Source: Clostridium sp. 27_14 (lineage in GTDB: Bacteria; Bacillota; Clostridia; TANB77; CAG-508). Taken from it: DNA of 18,465 nt. The stretch is taken from NCBI GenBank assembly GCA_001916035.1, contig MNRQ01000037.1, forward strand, positions 1 through 18,465, given 5' to 3'. The first letter of the stretch is position 1; each line of letters begins with the position of its first letter. This document shows, one piece after another, positions 1 through 6,461 of this stretch. Below the pieces are notes generated by a model. That model saw nothing but the letters and a program-made list of their open reading frames with translations. It was not told the DNA's origin and ran no database searches. Both the position numbers and the translations under genes were made by a program.

Positions 1-16
1 CTTTAATAGAAAAAAC

Positions 17-55
17 ATAAAAAAACCTTGTAAATACTGAATTGAATAGGGTTTT
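17..55 (-). terminator. weak possible terminator after cotJC
   Basis: On the minus strand AAAACC (55-50) can pair with GGTTTT (27-22), and a run of T follows (about 25-19). The stem is only 6 bp and the loop is over 20 nt, so this is a weak candidate for the end of the cotJ transcript. The rest of the 93 bases left of cotJC shows no gene. Confidence 0.3.
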
Positions 56-93
56 ATGACAAAAAAGTTTCAAATGTTGCACTAATAAGACTA

Positions 94-504
94 CTAATCG
101 GCAGCTAGGTTTTCTTGAAGATTGGCAATAGGGTCACCTTTGCAAGCTAAACATGTTGCATTAAAAGGAACTCCGGCAGCAGATTGTGGGTATACATCAA
201 CACCATGGTCTGTATAGTAAGCACCTAAACCTGCTTTTTCTATTTCTTCTATGGATGCATCTTTTGTTAGTTGATGAACTATTGTTCCTACCATTTCTAA
301 GTGTGCTAATTCTTCGGTGCCAATGTCATTTAAAATAGCTTTGGCTTTTTGATCAGGCATACCAAAACGTTGAGAAAGATAACGCAATGCGGCACCAAGT
401 TCGCCGTCAGGCCCACCATATTGAGAGATAATAACTTTAGCAAGACGAGGATCAGGACATTTAATATTAATAGGATATTGTAAAGTTTTGTTGTAAGTCC
501 ACAT
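94..504 (-). CDS. cotJC: truncated CotJC-type manganese-catalase-like spore coat protein
   Basis: The 136-residue product aligns by eye with the first ~135 residues of CotJC, a ferritin-like, manganese-catalase-family spore coat protein normally about 190 residues long. The opening MWTYNKTLQYP, the GGPDGELGAALRYL segment and GTEELAHLEMV are typical. Glu35, Glu65 and His68 match the first-half metal ligands of the family. The protein stops at LAAD, where the family continues into the second half carrying the other Glu and His ligands; those are absent. The 93 bases downstream encode nothing resembling the missing part in any frame I checked. I chose the ATG at 504: it has a GGGGGA ribosome binding site, overlaps the cotJB stop (TAATG), and begins at the conserved MW. 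An upstream ATG at 531 lies inside cotJB. It is last in cotJABC, a forespore/mother-cell coat operon in Bacillus. Confidence 0.85.
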   Translation of the reverse strand: MWTYNKTLQYPINIKCPDPRLAKVIISQYGGPDGELGAALRYLSQRFGMPDQKAKAILNDIGTEELAHLEMVGTIVHQLTKDASIEEIEKAGLGAYYTDHGVDVYPQSAAGVPFNATCLACKGDPIANLQENLAAD

Positions 505-914
505 TAAAAATTCCCCCTTTCCCAAGGCCATGGTTCTTCAAGCCATCTCCATTTATTACAAGGGTATTGAATAGTTAAAGGACCGAAAACCTTTTGATAT
601 TTATCTTTACAATCTTTTAAATCTTTGCAATATTTTCTATGCAAGCAAAGAGCTTTTTCATCAGTAGGATGGGTATCTAAATAAAGTGCTAGTTCGGTAA
701 CAGCAAATTCTAAAGAACGAATTTGTTCCATCATATCACGTCTAGCATCACAATTAACTCTTCTAGTAGGATCAGAAGAAACCTTTTGAAAATCAACAGC
801 AAGAACAGTACCTTCTTCGACACCACATGTTGAATTATCTGCAACGGCAGAAGGTACATAAGAATTTGTATTATTCATGTTGCAATTACAATTTCTATTT
901 TCATCTAACAACAT
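504..914 (-). CDS. cotJB: spore coat protein CotJB
   Basis: A 136-residue protein whose C-terminal ~80 residues match the CotJB coat-peptide assembly family: a helical stretch (RRDMMEQIRSLEFAVTELAL), then YLDTHPTDEKAL, a Lys/Asp-rich helix, and the closing GPLT...WRWLEEPWPWE. CotJB is needed with CotJA and CotJC for the CotJ component of the inner spore coat. The first ~55 residues are an extension that starts with a Cys/Asn-rich stretch (NRNCNCNMNN), longer than the ~90-residue family norm. The start overlaps the end of cotJA by 10 bases and has an AGGGG ribosome binding site; its stop overlaps the cotJC start, so the three genes are translationally coupled. Confidence 0.88.
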   Translation of the reverse strand: MLLDENRNCNCNMNNTNSYVPSAVADNSTCGVEEGTVLAVDFQKVSSDPTRRVNCDARRDMMEQIRSLEFAVTELALYLDTHPTDEKALCLHRKYCKDLKDCKDKYQKVFGPLTIQYPCNKWRWLEEPWPWERGNF

Positions 915-1270
915 TTATTGCACCCCTTTCCAATTTCATTTGTTTTTTCAATAAAATTAATTTCTTCCATAGATTGCCCAGGAAAATAAGGACTAACTAG
1001 TTCTGGAAAAATTGTTCCCATTTTTAAACCAACACTGGGTTTGAAAGTTTTATCCATATATTGAATAGGAACGTAACTTTGAGCTAACATGGGATTTTCT
1101 GGAAAAAGATTGGTTTCTTCATCAAATCCACAATTACAGCTATCATACATGTCATCATTTGAATAAGAGATGACATTATTACATGTATCTTCTAATATGT
1201 TTTCTGTATTATTACAATCAGTATCCATATTGTTATTCATACAGCAACAATTTCTAGTTCTTCTAAACAT
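905..1270 (-). CDS. cotJA: spore coat protein CotJA
   Basis: A 121-residue protein. Residues ~62-102 carry the CotJA signature: SYVPIQYMDKTFKP followed by GLKMGTIFPELVSPY. CotJA proteins are small spore-coat polypeptides made in the mother cell and deposited with CotJB and CotJC. This one has an unusual Cys/Asn-rich N-terminal ~45 residues (RNCCCMNNN and further Cys) and a Cys-rich end (GCNKCC), so many cysteines flank the conserved part. A strong AGGAGG site sits just before the ATG. It is the first gene of the leftward cotJABC operon and is divergent from the GH18 gene. Confidence 0.87.
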   Translation of the reverse strand: MFRRTRNCCCMNNNMDTDCNNTENILEDTCNNVISYSNDDMYDSCNCGFDEETNLFPENPMLAQSYVPIQYMDKTFKPSVGLKMGTIFPELVSPYFPGQSMEEINFIEKTNEIGKGCNKCC

Positions 1271-1292
1271 TTTAAATTCCTCCTTTTAATGA

Positions 1293-1319
1293 CATTATAT
1301 GCAAAAAAAAGTGAAAATG
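1293..1319 (-). promoter_or_regulatory. putative cotJ promoter (SigE- or SigA-like)
   Basis: On the minus strand a CATATAAT element lies about 25 bases upstream of the cotJA start codon, and TCATTTT lies 12 bases further upstream. In Bacillus this operon is driven by SigE (consensus roughly ATA...CATACAnT). The -10 resembles that, but the spacing is short and TATAAT also fits SigA, so the assignment is tentative. Confidence 0.35.
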
Positions 1320-1360
1320 AGACTTTAATTTTTTTAAAATGAAAAAAATTATAAAAAACA

Positions 1361-1389
1361 TGGTAAATTAAAAAAATATATGATATACT
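1361..1389 (+). promoter_or_regulatory. putative promoter of the GH18 gene
   Basis: TATACT at 1384-1389 has a weak TGGTAA at -35 with 17-bp spacing. The -10 is overlapped by the left arm of a perfect 9-bp inverted repeat (1385-1393 with 1409-1417), described separately. Confidence 0.4.
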
Positions 1390-1417
1390 AAGTACGGTTA
1401 TATAAAAGACTTAGTAT
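1385..1417 (+). repeat. perfect 9-bp inverted repeat over the GH18 promoter/leader
   Basis: ATACTAAGT (1385-1393) and ACTTAGTAT (1409-1417) are exact inverted copies 15 bases apart. The left arm overlaps the putative -10 and the right arm ends one base before the GGAGGG ribosome binding site (1418-1423). It could be a repressor operator or an mRNA hairpin limiting access to the ribosome binding site. Confidence 0.6.
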
Positions 1418-1434
1418 GGAGGGAATGATATAAA

Positions 1435-3129
1435 ATGAAGCATGCAAAAGAAGCAAAAAATATAAAAGACACGAAAAGGTTAAAAAGAAAGAATTTTATT
1501 TTTATAATAATAGGTGTAATATTGTTAGGGATAATTGCTTGTGTAGCAAATAATTATATAATAGTTGGAAAAAATAAAATGACAAATTTAGTAATAAATA
1601 ATAGAAATGTAACAGAAAATTTAAAAAAGGATATATTGATAGAAAATGGGGAAATATATATTTCAAAGCAGGACTTAGGAAATTTCTTTGATAAATATAT
1701 ATATGAAGATCAGGAGACAGAGCAAGTTATAACAACGTATAATAAAAAAATAGCTGAAATAGGTTTTGATAAAAATGTGGTAACAATAAATGGAGTTGAA
1801 AAAACAACTTATGCACATGCAATAAAAAAAGATGATACAGTTTATTTACCAATTTCAGAATTAAAGGATGTATATGATATTGAAATAAATAATATAGAGA
1901 GTACAAAAGTTTTAGTTATAGATTCATTAAGTAAAGAACAAAAAAAGGCTGTATTAAATTCAAATCAGTCAGTAAAATCAAGCAAAAAATTTATAGCAAA
2001 AACTGTGGATAGAGTGAAAAAAGGTGAATGTGTAATAGTAATATCAAATGAAAATGGATATGCTAAAATAAGAACAGAAGATGGAAAAATTGGATATGTA
2101 AAATCAAATAAATTGGTAAATGAAGTTGTTGCAAGACAAGATATGGAAGAAGAAAAACAAATTCAGGGCAAGGTAAATTTAGTTTGGGATTATTATTCAC
2201 AAGTGGCAACTGCACCAGATAGAACAGATACAAAAATAGATGGTGTGAATGTTGTTTCTCCATCATTCTTTAGTATTGATAAAAATGGAAAATTAGTAGA
2301 AAATGTCGGAGAAAGAGGACAAGCGTATTTAGAGTGGGCGCGTAATAATAATTGTAAGATATGGCCAATGGTACAAAATGCTGGTGATAGTACAATGATG
2401 GATACAACTTCAAAAATAATGAATAGCTATGAAAAGAGAAAGGTTTTAATAGAATCAATAGTAAATGTTTGTATAAAATATAAATTAGATGGAATAAATA
2501 TAGATTTTGAAAATATGAGAAAAGATGATAAGGACTTATATTCAAGATTTATTATAGAGTTAGAACCAAGAATGAAAGAATTAGGTTTGGTATTATCAGT
2601 TGATGTTACTGCGCCAGATGGAAGTGATACATGGTCATTATGTTTTGATAGACATGTAATAGGAGATGTTGCAGATTATATTATATTTATGGCTTATGAT
2701 GAATATGGAGAATCAAGCACAAAATCTGGAACAACAGCAGGGTATGATTGGGTTGAACTAGGAATAAAGAAATTTTTGGAAACTGAAGAAGTTGAACCAG
2801 AAAAATTAGTATTAGCAGTTCCTTTATATACAAGATTATGGACAGAGGATAGTACAGGAAAAGTAATAAAAAAATCAGTTGTTTCTATGAAAGATATAGA
2901 TAAAACAATTCCATCAGATGTTGAACGAAAATGGGATGATAAATTAAAGCAATATTATGTAGAATATAATGATGGTAATAATTTGAAAAAAATGTGGATT
3001 GAAGATATAAAATCTTTAAAAGAAAAGGTTAGTTTGATTACTAATTATAAATTAGGCGGAGTGGCATCATGGGAAAAAGGTATGGAAACAGATGAAGTTT
3101 GGGAATTGTTTAAAGAGGCTTTAAAATAG
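1435..3129 (+). CDS. membrane-anchored SH3b/GH18 glycoside hydrolase
   Basis: A 564-residue protein. A basic cytoplasmic start (1-20) is followed by one membrane segment (about 21-44), so the rest lies outside the cell or in the intermembrane space of a forespore. Residues ~48-165 look like a copper-amine-oxidase-N/stalk-type domain, ~183-228 like a bacterial SH3b domain (ending GKIGYVKSNKLV), and ~245-564 are a GH18 (chitinase/YaaH-SleL-like) barrel. The GH18 motif DGxxxDxE is intact as DGINIDFE at 352-359, with Glu359 the expected acid/base, and MAYDEY supplies the later active-site segment. This family hydrolyses N-acetylglucosamine-containing glycans, in spore formers usually peptidoglycan or cortex fragments. 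The neighbouring coat operon and sigH suggest a sporulation or cell-wall role, but the substrate is not shown by sequence. The ATG has a GGAGGG site 11 bases upstream. Confidence 0.88.
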   Translation: MKHAKEAKNIKDTKRLKRKNFIFIIIGVILLGIIACVANNYIIVGKNKMTNLVINNRNVTENLKKDILIENGEIYISKQDLGNFFDKYIYEDQETEQVITTYNKKIAEIGFDKNVVTINGVEKTTYAHAIKKDDTVYLPISELKDVYDIEINNIESTKVLVIDSLSKEQKKAVLNSNQSVKSSKKFIAKTVDRVKKGECVIVISNENGYAKIRTEDGKIGYVKSNKLVNEVVARQDMEEEKQIQGKVNLVWDYYSQVATAPDRTDTKIDGVNVVSPSFFSIDKNGKLVENVGERGQAYLEWARNNNCKIWPMVQNAGDSTMMDTTSKIMNSYEKRKVLIESIVNVCIKYKLDGINIDFENMRKDDKDLYSRFIIELEPRMKELGLVLSVDVTAPDGSDTWSLCFDRHVIGDVADYIIFMAYDEYGESSTKSGTTAGYDWVELGIKKFLETEEVEPEKLVLAVPLYTRLWTEDSTGKVIKKSVVSMKDIDKTIPSDVERKWDDKLKQYYVEYNDGNNLKKMWIEDIKSLKEKVSLITNYKLGGVASWEKGMETDEVWELFKEALK

Positions 3130-3171
3130 ATATATAATAATCACTAAGTTACAGTTGGAGGTTTTAGGCAT

Positions 3172-3807
3172 ATGCAAAATAAGAATGTATACTATACAAC
3201 AGACAAATATAATGATTTAAAAGATGAAGAAATTATAGTAGAAATACAAAATGGGAATGAGCAAGCATTAACATATTTATTAAATAAGTATAAGCCATTG
3301 GTAAATAATAAAGTAGGAAAGTATTTTATTATAGGAGCTGAAAAAGAAGATATTGTTCAAGAGGGAATGATAGGTTTATATAAAGCAATTAAAAGTTTTG
3401 ATGTTGAAAAACAAAATAAATTTAAAACTTTTGCTAATATATGTATAGAAAGACAATTGATAACAGCAATAAAGACATCAACAAGACAAAAACATATGCC
3501 TTTAAATTCATGTATCTCATTAAATACTTCTGCATATTCAAATGAAGATGATGGGGTGGAATTGTTAGAAACATATAATAATAAAACAATGGAAGATCCT
3601 TTGGAAACTATGATGAAAAATGAATATTATAAGGAAATAAAGCAATCAATTACTTCATCACTTAGTAAATTTGAAAGACAGGTCTTAGATAGATTAATAT
3701 TGGGTGAGAGTTATGAGGTTATTGCTAAAAGATTTGATACACCTGTTAAATCTATTGACAATGCAATACAGAGAATACGAAAAAAAGCAAATAATAAAAT
3801 TTTATAA
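3172..3807 (+). CDS. sigH: RNA polymerase sigma factor SigH (Spo0H)
   Basis: A 211-residue sigma-70-family protein of SigH type and normal length. Region 2 (about 15-85) carries the near-invariant YFIIGAEKEDIVQEGMIGLY, and the -10 reading segment follows in FKTFANICIERQLITAIK. Region 4 (about 155-208) contains a helix-turn-helix in LSKFERQVLDRL...YEVIAKRFDTPVKSIDNAIQRIRKK. SigH directs early sporulation and stationary-phase transcription in spore formers. TGGAGG lies 10 bases before the ATG. It sits 42 bases after the GH18 gene with no terminator visible between, so co-transcription is possible. A strong hairpin follows it. Confidence 0.93.
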   Translation: MQNKNVYYTTDKYNDLKDEEIIVEIQNGNEQALTYLLNKYKPLVNNKVGKYFIIGAEKEDIVQEGMIGLYKAIKSFDVEKQNKFKTFANICIERQLITAIKTSTRQKHMPLNSCISLNTSAYSNEDDGVELLETYNNKTMEDPLETMMKNEYYKEIKQSITSSLSKFERQVLDRLILGESYEVIAKRFDTPVKSIDNAIQRIRKKANNKIL

Positions 3808-3860
3808 TAAAATATTATTTACTAAAATAAAATTTATAAATTTATTTTATGGATTTTGTG

Positions 3861-3915
3861 AAAAATGAGGACTATATAAAGTACTAAATAAGTGCTATTA
3901 TATAGTCCATTTTTG
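3861..3915. terminator. bidirectional terminator between sigH and tRNA-Thr
   Basis: GGACTATATAA (3869-3879) and TTATATAGTCC (3898-3908) form a perfect 11-bp stem, with a further partly paired AGTACT/AGTGCT inside. T-rich runs lie outside both arms (ATTTTTG on the plus strand, TCATTTTTC on the minus strand). It can end both sigH transcription and the convergent tRNA-Thr transcript. Confidence 0.75.
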
Positions 3916-3925
3916 AAATTCGTTT

Positions 3926-4001
3926 TGGGGCCTTTAACGGGAATTGAACCCGTGACCTCAGCCTTACCAAGGCTGTACTCTACCAACTGAGCTATAAAGG
4001 C
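3926..4001 (-). tRNA. tRNA-Thr (anticodon GGU)
   Basis: A complete 76-nt cloverleaf on the minus strand. The acceptor stem GCCTTTA/TAAAGGC is fully paired, the D arm contains AGCTCAGTTGGTAGAG, the anticodon stem is CAGCC/GGCTG with loop TTGGTAA (anticodon GGT, reading ACC/ACU), and the T arm is ACGGG-TTCAATT-CCCGT. The 3' CCA is encoded. The discriminator base 73 reads C, which is unusual for tRNA-Thr (normally A or U in bacteria). The gene is divergent from thrS. Confidence 0.93.
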
Positions 4002-4087
4002 ATAGTATAATTTTAAGTTTTTTGTGATTTTTTGTTCTGTTTCCAAAAATAAAGGTGTTTTTTGAGTCCGTCTCCGAAAACATCTTC

Positions 4088-4116
4088 ATTATAACTTAAA
4101 AAATAAAAAATGTAAA
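4088..4116 (-). promoter_or_regulatory. promoter of tRNA-Thr
   Basis: On the minus strand TTTACA (4116-4111), a 17-bp spacer and TATAAT (4093-4088) form a near-consensus SigA promoter. Transcription would begin near 4080, giving a leader of about 80 nt before the tRNA. Confidence 0.7.
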
Positions 4117-4125
4117 TAAAATTTA

Positions 4126-4154
4126 TTGACTTTTATAAAAAAAAGTATTAAAAT
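4126..4154 (+). promoter_or_regulatory. promoter of the thrS T-box transcript
   Basis: TTGACT (4126-4131), a 17-bp spacer and TAAAAT (4149-4154) lie about 50 bases upstream of the T-box leader. The site is back-to-back with the tRNA-Thr promoter. Confidence 0.65.
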
Positions 4155-4204
4155 AATTTTGTGAAGTTACATAATTTAAAAGTAATTAAAAATAATTAAA
4201 AGTA

Positions 4205-4426
4205 ATGAGAGAAGAGTAAAATATGTACCACTTGAAGAGAGGATTGGCCAGAGGCTGTAAGCTAATCTAAGAAGGAATATTTGAAAACTAACTCTTTAAA
4301 CTTCTAGTGAATAAGCTAGACGGATAAGATACGTTATAATCTTATGAATTAAGAAAAAATAAAGGATGGAACCGTGTATATGCACTCCTATTAGTTGTTT
4401 TGAACTAAACTAATAGGGGTGTTTTT
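4205..4426 (+). promoter_or_regulatory. T-box riboswitch (threonine) of thrS
   Basis: All T-box parts are visible. Stem I has an AGTA (4215-4218) and the AGAGAG...GGCTG distal portion. AAGAGT (4212-4217) pairs with ACTCTT (4291-4296), and AAATAT pairs with ATATTT. This leaves a specifier loop GAAAACTA, in which ACT (Thr) at 4287-4289 followed by a purine is the likely specifier. A stem-III hairpin follows (ATAAGAT/ATCTTAT). The T-box AGGATGGAACCGTG is at 4363-4376, with the 7-base UGGAACC bulge in an antiterminator closed by AGGA/TCCT and GTG/CAC. Uncharged tRNA-Thr should favour the antiterminator and thrS expression. The specifier call is inferred from pairing and from the downstream gene. 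Confidence 0.92.
4383..4426 (+). terminator. T-box intrinsic terminator
   Basis: CACTCCTATTAGT (4383-4395) pairs with ACTAATAGGGGTG (4409-4421), 13 bp with one G-U pair, followed by TTTTT. Its 5' arm shares CACTCCT with the antiterminator, which is the expected mutually exclusive switch. Confidence 0.9.
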
Positions 4427-4456
4427 GACGTAAACCCTAAGAAAGGAATGGTAAGT

Positions 4457-6385
4457 ATGGTAAAAATTGCATTGAAAGATGGCTCTAAAATAGAGGTAGA
4501 GCAAGGTACTGCAATATTAGATGTAGCAAAAAAAATAAGTGAAGGTTTGGCAAGGGTAGCAACATGTGGAGAAGTAAATGGAGAAATAAAAGATTTGCGT
4601 TATGAAATTCAAGAAGATAGTAATTTAGTTATACATACTTTTAATGAAGAAGATTTAGATGGTAAAAAAGCATATTGGCATACAACATCACATATTATGG
4701 CACAGGCTGTTCAAAGATTATTTCCAAATGTGAAATTTGCAATAGGGCCAAGTATAAATGATGGCTTTTATTATGATTTTGATGTAGAAAAGCCATTTAC
4801 AGATGAGGATAAAGCAAAAATAGAAGATGAAATGAAAAAAATAATAAAAGAAGATATAAAAATAGAAAGATTTTCTTTATCTAAAAAAGAAGCATTGGAA
4901 TTAATGAAGGAACAACCATATAAGCAAGAATTGATAAATGAATTATCAGAGGGTGAAGAAATTAGTTTTTATAAACAAGGTGATTTTACTGATTTATGTG
5001 CAGGACCACATTTAATGAGTACAGGAAAAGTAAAATCAATTAAAATATTATCATCATCAGGTGCATATTGGAGAGGTGATGAACATAATAAGATGTTACA
5101 AAGAATTTATGCAATATCATTCCCTAAAGCATCAATGATGGAAGAGTATATGGTAAAATTAGAAGATGCAAAAAATAGAGATCATAGAAAAATTGGAAAA
5201 GAATTAGAATTGTTCATGACACATGAACTTGTTGGTTCAGCATTGCCAATGTATTTGCCAAATGGTGCAACAGTAAGGAGAATATTAGAAAGATATATTC
5301 AAGATAAAGAAATAGCAATGGGGTATAAACATGTGTACACACCATCTATGGCAAATGTTGCATTATATAAAACGAGTGGACATTGGGATCACTACAAAGA
5401 AGATATGTTCCCAGTGATGAAAATGGATAATGAGGAGATGGTATTAAGACCTATGAATTGTCCACATCATATGTTGATTTATAAAAATAAAATGCATTCT
5501 TATAGAGATTTACCTATAAGAATAGGTGAACTTGCACATGATTTTAGATATGAAAATTCTGGGGCGGTTTGTGGACTAGAAAGAGTTCGTGAGATGTGCC
5601 AAAATGATGCGCATTTATTTGTAAGACCAGACCAAATAAAAGAAGAATTTGGAAAAGTTGTACAATTAATATTGTCAGTATATAAAGATTTTGGATTTAA
5701 AGATTATAGTTTTAGATTATCTTTAAGAGATAAAAATAATAAAGAAAAATATTTTGATGATGATGATATGTGGGAAACAGCAGAGAGTCAATTAAGAGAA
5801 ATTTTGACAGAATTAAATTTGAATTTCTATGAAGCAGAAGGGGAAGCAGCTTTTTATGGTCCTAAATTGGATGTTCAAATAAAAACAGCTGTAGGACATG
5901 ATGTAACAATATCAACATGTCAATTAGATTTCTTGTTACCACAAAAATTCAAACTAGAATATATAGGAAAAGATGGAGAAGCACATAGACCTGTTGTAAT
6001 TCATAGAGCAATTTTGGGAACTTTTGATAGATTTTTAGCATTTTTGATAGAGGAGACAAAAGGTGCATTTCCATTATGGTTAGCACCTGTTCAAGTAAAA
6101 GTATTACCTATAAGTGAAAAACATGTTGAATATGCAAATAAGATTTATGAAGAAATGTTTAAATTGGGAATTAGAGTTGAAGTAGATGCTGATAATGAGA
6201 AAATAGGATACAGAATAAGAAAAGCACAATTGGAAAAAGTTCCATATATGCTAGTTGTTGGTGATAAGGAACAAGAAACCAATATGGTTGCGGTTAGATC
6301 AAGAGAAGATGGAGATATTGGAACAAAAACTATTGAAGAATTTATAAAAGAAGTTCAAGAAGAAAAAGAAAGAAGAGATAAATAG
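4457..6385 (+). CDS. thrS: threonyl-tRNA synthetase
   Basis: A class II synthetase of 642 residues, the usual bacterial length, that charges tRNA-Thr. The TGS domain covers ~1-62. The editing (SAD) domain, ~65-225, has the HTTSH zinc-type motif at 75-79 and Cys181. The catalytic domain, ~240-535, carries RPMNCPHH (331-338), the motif 2 segment FRYENSG...LERVREM, and motif 3 in HRAILGTFDRF. The catalytic zinc ligands Cys335, His386 and His516 are all present, and the anticodon-binding domain is ~540-640. I prefer the ATG at 4457: AAAGGA lies 9 bases upstream and the protein then starts MVKIALKDG. The ATG at 4448 is directly against the ribosome binding site. It is controlled by the upstream T-box. 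Confidence 0.96.
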   Translation: MVKIALKDGSKIEVEQGTAILDVAKKISEGLARVATCGEVNGEIKDLRYEIQEDSNLVIHTFNEEDLDGKKAYWHTTSHIMAQAVQRLFPNVKFAIGPSINDGFYYDFDVEKPFTDEDKAKIEDEMKKIIKEDIKIERFSLSKKEALELMKEQPYKQELINELSEGEEISFYKQGDFTDLCAGPHLMSTGKVKSIKILSSSGAYWRGDEHNKMLQRIYAISFPKASMMEEYMVKLEDAKNRDHRKIGKELELFMTHELVGSALPMYLPNGATVRRILERYIQDKEIAMGYKHVYTPSMANVALYKTSGHWDHYKEDMFPVMKMDNEEMVLRPMNCPHHMLIYKNKMHSYRDLPIRIGELAHDFRYENSGAVCGLERVREMCQNDAHLFVRPDQIKEEFGKVVQLILSVYKDFGFKDYSFRLSLRDKNNKEKYFDDDDMWETAESQLREILTELNLNFYEAEGEAAFYGPKLDVQIKTAVGHDVTISTCQLDFLLPQKFKLEYIGKDGEAHRPVVIHRAILGTFDRFLAFLIEETKGAFPLWLAPVQVKVLPISEKHVEYANKIYEEMFKLGIRVEVDADNEKIGYRIRKAQLEKVPYMLVVGDKEQETNMVAVRSREDGDIGTKTIEEFIKEVQEEKERRDK

Positions 6386-6391
6386 TTAGAA

Positions 6392-6440
6392 AAAATTGAA
6401 AAAATGACTTTTCAAATATAATGTATAAAGTTTCAATTTT
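6392..6440 (+). promoter_or_regulatory. possible ychF promoter inside a 10-bp inverted repeat
   Basis: TTGAAA (6396-6401) and TATAAT (6417-6422) have a short 15-bp spacer. They lie within exact inverted arms AAAATTGAAA (6392-6401) and TTTCAATTTT (6431-6440). The arms are A/T-only apart from one G or C, so chance is possible. Confidence 0.35.
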
Positions 6441-6461
6441 GAAAGAAAGGAAAGATAAAAA

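Noticed and set aside
2063..2545. Two minus-strand ORFs opposite the GH18 gene
   Set aside because: Leu/Phe/Tyr-rich complements of an A-rich coding strand; shadows of the GH18 gene.
3834..4046. Minus-strand 70-residue ORF
   Set aside because: It runs across the tRNA-Thr gene and its terminator; no ribosome binding site or protein-like pattern.
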